NCBI GenBank assembly: GCA_032718475.1
Contig: JAUCBJ010006441.1
Coordinates: 1-64,000 of the forward strand
From: Nemertoderma westbladi
Lineage: Eukaryota > Xenacoelomorpha > Nemertodermatida > Nemertodermatidae
Length of the DNA stretch: 64,000 nt
Direction of reading: 5' to 3'
In this document: positions 58,365-64,000 of the stretch, piece after piece
Layout: each line of letters opens with the position of its first letter
Position numbering within the stretch: the stretch's first letter is position 1
Notes under the pieces: generated by a model
The model's database searches: none
Told to the model about the DNA's origin: nothing
Seen by the model: only the letters and a program-made list of their open reading frames with translations
Made by a program: the position numbers and the translations under genes

Positions 58365-61300
58365 TCAACGTTGATAGTTTTCTTTAACTGTTGGCCCACT
58401 TTCTGAACCCTTATGATCCTGTGCTGTCCGTCCTCCCGAGGGTGACGTGCAGATACGCGCCACCGGAGTAGCTGGTATGTTGGTCGCCTCTAGGACCTCC
58501 TCTTCCTCGAATACGCTCGCTCGTATACGTTTATGGTAGAACGCGGCTCGGTACGCCCATGCGACAGTTAACCAAGCTCCCTTGTTCCGCTTTTCCGTTC
58601 GGAACCGATTAAATTCACCATAGGTGATACGATTAACGACTTTCTGGAAATTCCATGTATTCTTATTGTCAGGGTGTATCTGCAACAAATATTCGCGCAC
58701 AACTCGGAATCCGCTATCGTGAGGCAAAATATCAACTACCTCGATGAGTTCATCATATTGCGGCATAGCGGAGATATATCCTTCCGACATCATAGTTTGA
58801 GGATTTACCGCCCAAAATCCAAGATGCGCTCTCATCGGGAACCGTCTTCTTTGCGCCGATACGTGTTCGTCAGCCAAATCTTCCCAATCATCAAATAGTT
58901 TTCGCACGAGTTTTACAGATTCGTGTTCGTAAGGTATGTCTCTCAGTTGGCATTCAGATGCTCGATGTCCCTTTATATTGCAGTAGGTGCATTGAGCCAT
59001 AAATCTCCAGCAAGTATAAAACGTATGGGACCCTTGATCTCCACACCATCCACAGATTAGTTGAGTTGTAGTAATGTGCTTTCCACTGCACTTTGTCGAA
59101 TGATGTCCAGCGACGCCACATTTACCACACATCGTATTAGCAGGGTACCACACTCGCTCATATATAAGATCGCCAATGGGTCGAGCGCTTCCTCCCACAC
59201 TATAGTCGTAATCGTCTGGATCAATAGGTTGGTATGTTTCAGAAGGTTGTATGCAAACTACAGCATCTGTTGCTTCTAGTTGTCGAATCTCCATCTGAGA
59301 TTTCTTCGGGAGGTTCCTTTCAATCTCAAGAAGTTCCTCTAAAGGATCATCGATGGCCGTCGTTACTTCGAAATCATCACCTAAGTGACCGATAGGCGCA
59401 CGCGTCTGCCGTGATTCGTCCGTAAGCTCCACGATACGTTCTCCTTTATAGGGTAACAATGTAAACATAGATGGTCTTTCGATAAGAGATCCCGCACAGC
59501 GAAGATACACGTCTCGAAATATACTAAATCCTGCTCGAGTGAAGGTCGGAATTGTAGAAGGGTTCGAGAAACCGTCTAAACACATCGGTATGAATTCTCC
59601 CTTCCGCGTAGAATGTATGATCTTCTCCGAGGCAAAGTGGATGTCTTTTAAGAGTCTGAGACACAATGTCGGCGACTAAGCAAACATTCACTGATGACTC
59701 TATCGCTAAATAATATTGTAGTACCGCTCTTGGAGGTGAAGTAATAGCCCAATATACGCATCCTCTCCATTTGAGCTGTGATTCAAACTCATTTATATCT
59801 GGAGTATCACCTTCTCCATACGTTTCGATATACATTGTTCTTTTACTTTCCTTGTAATCCCAATTAAACATCAAGTAGGAAATATATCCAGTTCCGGTTT
59901 TCTGAGTATCATACTCACGGAAGTATCCTTGTTCTATAGACCACAGTATAAGAGGTCGAGTGTCAACGTAAGGTGTCGGTAATCGGTCGTCACTGTCCGA
60001 CATGCCAGCGAAGTCGCTAATTAAGTCCTCTCTTACTCCTGATCCAATCTTTACAACAGTTTTATCTAAAATCATATTTCTCACCGTCTTTGGTAACATT
60101 CTAGCATCGATATTGCAAGCCTGGTCCATTTTCTTTACTATATTTGTGATGAAATGGTGCCGCTTTGTAGTTCCTGGAGGTATCGGCATTCAATTGTCAC
60201 TCCTTTGTCTACTGAAAACGTGCAAAACTCCGTCTGCCGCTCTAATTTGTATAGTCTTGGAGGTTAGACTCTGCTGATGGCTGCCGCCCTCGTTATCATA
60301 AAACATGTAACCGTTTTCCTGAAACGATCTAAACGTCCTATTCCATTCGTCCAATAATTCTTCCGAAGGTTGCCAAATCTTCTCTATGTCTTTCTCGTCC
60401 TCGAAACGAATGACTTTACCTTGCCAGTCCGCAGCGATATCTGTATCCGACTCAAAGGTTCCTGTTCCAATCCATAAGCGAATTGTTTTGGTTAAATATC
60501 CTTTCAGGTTACTCGGGGCTATATCAGCGCCAGCTCTATCTAGTTCCCTAAAGTCTTGAATATGAGGCGGAACATTATGCACGACCTTTTGCGTAATATG
60601 TCTACGTAAATCATATATCTTAACCATATCGCTTAGAACAACTGCAGGAAGAAACTCTAAGTTCGAAATGATTTCCGGATGATCCACAATAGGTATTTCA
60701 TACGTTGTATCTTGTCGAACTGGTATACTAATAGGGAAATTGAGTGTCGTACTCAATGGTTTCGTAGTTGAAGTACTATACGGTTGCATTTCTCTTGTCC
60801 TTTCCGGGGATGCAATCTGTAGTCTCTGAATAACGTTTTGAGCAAAGTTTATACTCTCGAAAACTTCCGGTGTCATCTCCTTAGCTGAAGTTTGATCGTG
60901 TGACGTCCAATGGTAAGGTAGGCTCGCGAGTCTTCCGCCCCATTCTTCCATCTCACCTTTCTCGAAAGCCTTGTAGGCTCTGTATAGGCTAAGAGCTTCT
61001 TTCTTTTCGCGGGTTGACTGAGTCGCCTCGTCCAGCGTAAGTTCGAATACATCGGGTTCAACAACCTTAGGTGGGTAAACGACAATTTATCCCGCCTTTG
61101 GTCCAGTCATAGCGAATGAATGATATGGATTCGATAAAGGATACCCTCCTTCCTGGTAGCGTAGTTGTTGATGGTTCGAACACCTCGCCAATATCGCTTC
61201 GGGATTTTCCTTATTTAAACGCATTGGAATCGCATTTCGTTGTTCGCGCATACAAGCACCGCATTGATAATAAAGTTTATAAACTGAAAATGCTTCCTTT

Positions 61301-61707
61301 GTTTCTCTATCGTCCCCTCGAGTTCGTCTGTAAAGATGCATTCCATCGAATTCATCGCGTACCGCGGGCATAGGTTCGTGTGCCTTTAGGTATTGCATAG
61401 TATGATACAAACGACTAATTTCGGTATCGGGATCTTCGCTAATATCTCCTGTATCACATAAAGCGTCGTACGGGTAAAGTTCATTGAAGGTTTTGCGTAA
61501 ACTTTCGATTCTTTCATTTAATGCATTTTGCCTTCTCTTTAATACATTCGAGTCATATTTCGTCTTTGCGAGTTTCGCTGTACTTTCTGATAAATCCTTT
61601 ATTCCAAATATAGTGTAATCCTTAGCTCCAAATCGTTCGAATGGCGCTGCTGCTTCCTCTTGGATATCATATCCCCATCTCGGCTCTCCTTGTATCCCCT
61701 TCGCCAT
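58365..61707 (-). pseudogene. Large zinc-knuckle ORF downstream of integrase, unit 2
   Basis: About 1,110 codons on the minus strand from MAKGI at 61707. Lesions: TAA near 61088 (GAA in unit 1), TGA at about 60190, and a frameshift between 59666 and 59524. Three CCHC-type knuckles lie in the last third, at residues 180-193 (CGKCGVAGHHSTKC), 205-219 (CGWCGDQGSHTFYTC) and 226-239 (CTYCNIKGHRASEC) counted from 59666. The N-terminal part has CGACMREQRN, and no membrane segment or signal peptide was seen. CCHC knuckles suggest RNA/DNA binding, as in gag. Position after integrase is where BEL elements may carry an extra ORF. It could instead be the gag of the next tandem copy, which I cannot settle. 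Confidence 0.75.
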
Positions 61708-62062
61708 TATTAGAGGTATGGTTACATAATCATACTACTAGAGGGAATACAACAGAGTTTATTGTTAGTTGTGAGGAGATGTGAGAGTTTTCGTCTGCCC
61801 TTTTGGCTCGACAACGCTCTAACCTCCTACCCATAGCCTAAGATCTAGGGTTTCTTTAATGACACGCTGCTTCTTATCTAAAATTTTTGCCGAAATAAAA
61901 ACGATTTTGGGCTAAACTGGCTGTGAGTCTAAAATACTCACTTTTTTGATCCCAAACTATTATCAGAAAATAAGCAATCAAGAGTTAGTAATAAATATAG
62001 GGAAGTCTATTATTTGACGTAACTTATTGAAACAAGACCGTGTAAAATTTAATTAAAATTTT

Positions 62063-62085
62063 AAGAAAGGCTCGCGAGTCTTCCT
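62063..62085. repeat. Near-palindromic boundary motif (unit 2, site 4)
   Basis: AAGGCTCGCGAGTCTTCC at the same place relative to the integrase end as in unit 1. Others in unit 2 are at 57442, 57955 and 60919. Confidence 0.75.
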
Positions 62086-62369
62086 TTCTTGTTTCTCTAA
62101 TTTTAAGTTCCACCCGACTGTACCCTGAAATCTATTCACTGGAGAAATTTTTTAAAAATTTTTCAAATCCAAATGGATTGTCTAAAATTTCGAAAATGTC
62201 TCAATATTGTGAGTTCCAAGTAGAATTCCATTTCTTATACCTACAAATCCCGCTCCTATGTGACACATAAGGGTACTACCCTCAATGTTCACATATAAAG
62301 ACAATGGAATTTTACCGCTGTCCTTACTATGGTGTACAGGTATGTGGAAATCTATTTGTAAACTCCTTA

Positions 62370-64000
62370 CTATTTACTAACATTTGTTGGAGACTTGTAA
62401 TCTCCAGACTTGTTTCGCATCTCTTCAAGAAGTACGAGACGTTGTGTCGGTCTGTCTACTGTACGACTGTCAATTGTCCGTACAGTCACAGTTCTTGTCA
62501 CTCCATCCATAGATGGATGTGTGTCTAAAATTACACCTGTTATCCAGAAGCGTCTTTTTAGATTCACTTCTGCCAACAGCACGTGATCTCCCGCTCTTAG
62601 AGCGCGAGTTTTGTTGTACCAAGTTGTTCTGGCAGAAATAGAGGGCAAATAGTGATTTTGCCATATTTCCCAGAATTTGTTAGCCAGTAGTTGCGTGATT
62701 TTCCACGCCTTTCTACCGTAGCTATCGCCTTCTATGGGAATAGAAATAGGCATTAATGTGGTCGGTGCCTGCATAAGCAGGTGTGCCGGTGTCAAAGCAA
62801 ACTGGGATTGTTTGTCATCGGGTACTAATACTATTGGTCTAGTATTTAGTATTGCCTCGATTTCAACAAACAATGTTGTCAGTTGGTCGTCTGTCAAGAT
62901 GTGGTTTACTGGAATTACTTTTGCCATGGCTGTTTTTATAGATCTAATCAATCTCTCCCAGACTCCGCCTCTCCATGGACTATCTGGAGGATTAAACTTC
63001 CAAACAATCTTGTAAGGACGTAGTTCATTTGAGATTTGATCATGATCTAATTTCTTAAAGGCTCTAGCAATTTCATTTCGAGCACCAACAAAGTTTGTAC
63101 CTTGATCTGAGTACAAGCATTTTACTAGTCCGCGTCTAGCGATAAATCGCCGCAATGCTAGTATAAAGGCGTTGGTGGAAAGATCCATCACACGTTCAAT
63201 ATGAACTGTCCTACTGGACATGCATGTGAAAATCAGTCCCCAGCGTTTTACTACTGTAGTATACGTCCACGTTTTGTATGTATAGGACCAAAGCAGTCAA
63301 TTCCAGTCTCTGTGAAAGGTGGTCTGAATGCATGTAGTCGTGCTTGTGGAAGTTCACTCATTTCTTGGGTACTTATTCTAGAATGTACCTTTTTACAAAT
63401 AATACACATACGCGTCACTGAACTTAACGCTTTACTGGGTCTAATTAATACAAATCTTGTACGTAAGTATGAAAGACAGTGGTGTCTTCCATCGTGTTTC
63501 AGATGTAAATGTGCGTCCAGTATCATTGCACGTTGTAATTCGTGATGTTGCGGTATTATTATTGGGTACCTAAAATCAGTATTAAAGTCAATGTTTTGAA
63601 GCCGAGATTTATGACAAATTAAGCCATTATAAATAATCGGACTCCAACTCAATATTGGTGACGACTTGATTGGTTGACCTTGACTTATAGATGTGAATTC
63701 GCGCGCGAAATATCGTAATTGATAATGGCGAATTAATTTAATTTCACATCTGTCAATCTCAGTCAATGTGAGTCGATGTGTAAAGTCGCGTTTGCCTTTA
63801 ACGTATTGCACAAAACGTACAATCCACGCTAATTTTCGGCACGCGTTGGTCCAAGAATCTGTCAAATTTACAATACGGTCGACGTAAGTATTTGTGACGT
63901 CATCAGGTAAGTCATAGGAGAATTTGGAAGGTTTTGTTTTACTAGATGGGCCCACGAGTCCGCCGGTAAGTATTCCCTTGTTGACTGTTGATCCGTCCGG
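62370..64000 (-). CDS. BEL/Pao integrase region, unit 2 (partial)
   Basis: Minus strand, continuing beyond the window. Linker and zinc-binding domain in 63955-63251, with LQRAMILDAHLHLKHDGRHH and VTRMCIICKK. Core and C-terminal domain in 63221-62370, open for 283 codons (YSDQGTNFVGARN, WRGGVWERLIRSIK, LTPAHLLMQA, DUF5641-like VLLAEVNLKRRF). A short insertion near 63250 (CTACTGTAGTATAC region) separates the two frames. This is the better-preserved of the two copies. Confidence 0.85.

Larger units (their letters stand above)
55294..64000 (-). mobile_element. BEL/Pao-like tandem unit 2 (runs off window)
   Basis: Direct repeat of unit 1 with the full zinc-knuckle ORF. Minus-strand order: integrase (64000-62370), near-palindrome (62063), ORF (61707-58365), minisatellite, tRNA-like sequence, promoter (56679), leader (to 55294). 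Similarity with unit 1 is very high, so the duplication is recent. The right end lies beyond the window. Confidence 0.85.

Overview
This window is eukaryotic repeat DNA, most probably from a marine invertebrate. I see no cellular gene, operon or rRNA. The coding material is transposon-derived, apart from one Lys/Arg/Ser-rich reading frame of unknown function that sits inside a repeated composite. Clues to the host are the mix of APE-type LINEs, BEL/Pao and Ty3/Gypsy elements, Merlin-like and hAT-like DNA transposons, and a tRNA-derived SINE whose body resembles the core known from cephalopod SINEs. The species cannot be fixed from sequence alone.

Layout. 1-1816: a LINE-B fragment, a small direct duplication, a 15-bp unit array in both orientations and a large fold-back element. 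1817-9856: copy 1 of a composite repeat made of an AT-rich leader, a hairpin block, a Lys/Arg/Ser-rich ORF and a 46-bp satellite array. It is split by LINE-A (2553-6075) and by a Merlin-like transposon (8118-9705), each with a target-site duplication (TSD). A Gypsy LTR (9857-10115) cuts off its end. 10126-13310: degraded Gypsy pol and a LINE reverse-transcriptase piece. 13331-14649: 'repeat C'. 14760-20210: a SINE and a BEL/Pao gag remnant, broken by a 2.2-kb solo LTR with a 5-bp TSD and by a 5'-truncated LINE-B with a 10-bp TSD. 21204-33147: copy 2 of the composite, split by LINE-B (22086-29119), which is itself split by LINE-C (23821-27496, perfect 12-bp TSD). Its 46-bp array runs for 3.1 kb.

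34131-34708: a small inverted-repeat element. 35729-37390: a non-autonomous hAT-like element with a 17-bp TIR and an 8-bp TSD. 38189-39496: second copy of repeat C. 40066-46809: an element with terminal inverted repeats of about 1 kb and a broken ORF of a YHxxC/CxxC type. It carries a LINE-A insertion, a LINE-B fragment and a truncated Gypsy (LTR, gag, start of protease). 47541-48492: BEL/Pao integrase. 48493-64000: two tandem units of a BEL/Pao-like element on the minus strand. In each, an integrase is followed by a large zinc-knuckle ORF, a 25-bp minisatellite, a degenerate tRNA-like sequence and an LTR-type promoter.

The TSDs give a relative history. The composite is older than LINE-A, LINE-B and Merlin. 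LINE-B is older than LINE-C. The BEL gag is older than the solo LTR and the LINE-B copy inside it. Most coding regions carry stops or frameshifts. The best-preserved frames are the two Lys/Arg/Ser ORFs, the 515-codon LINE-B RT frame and the 379-codon Gypsy gag.
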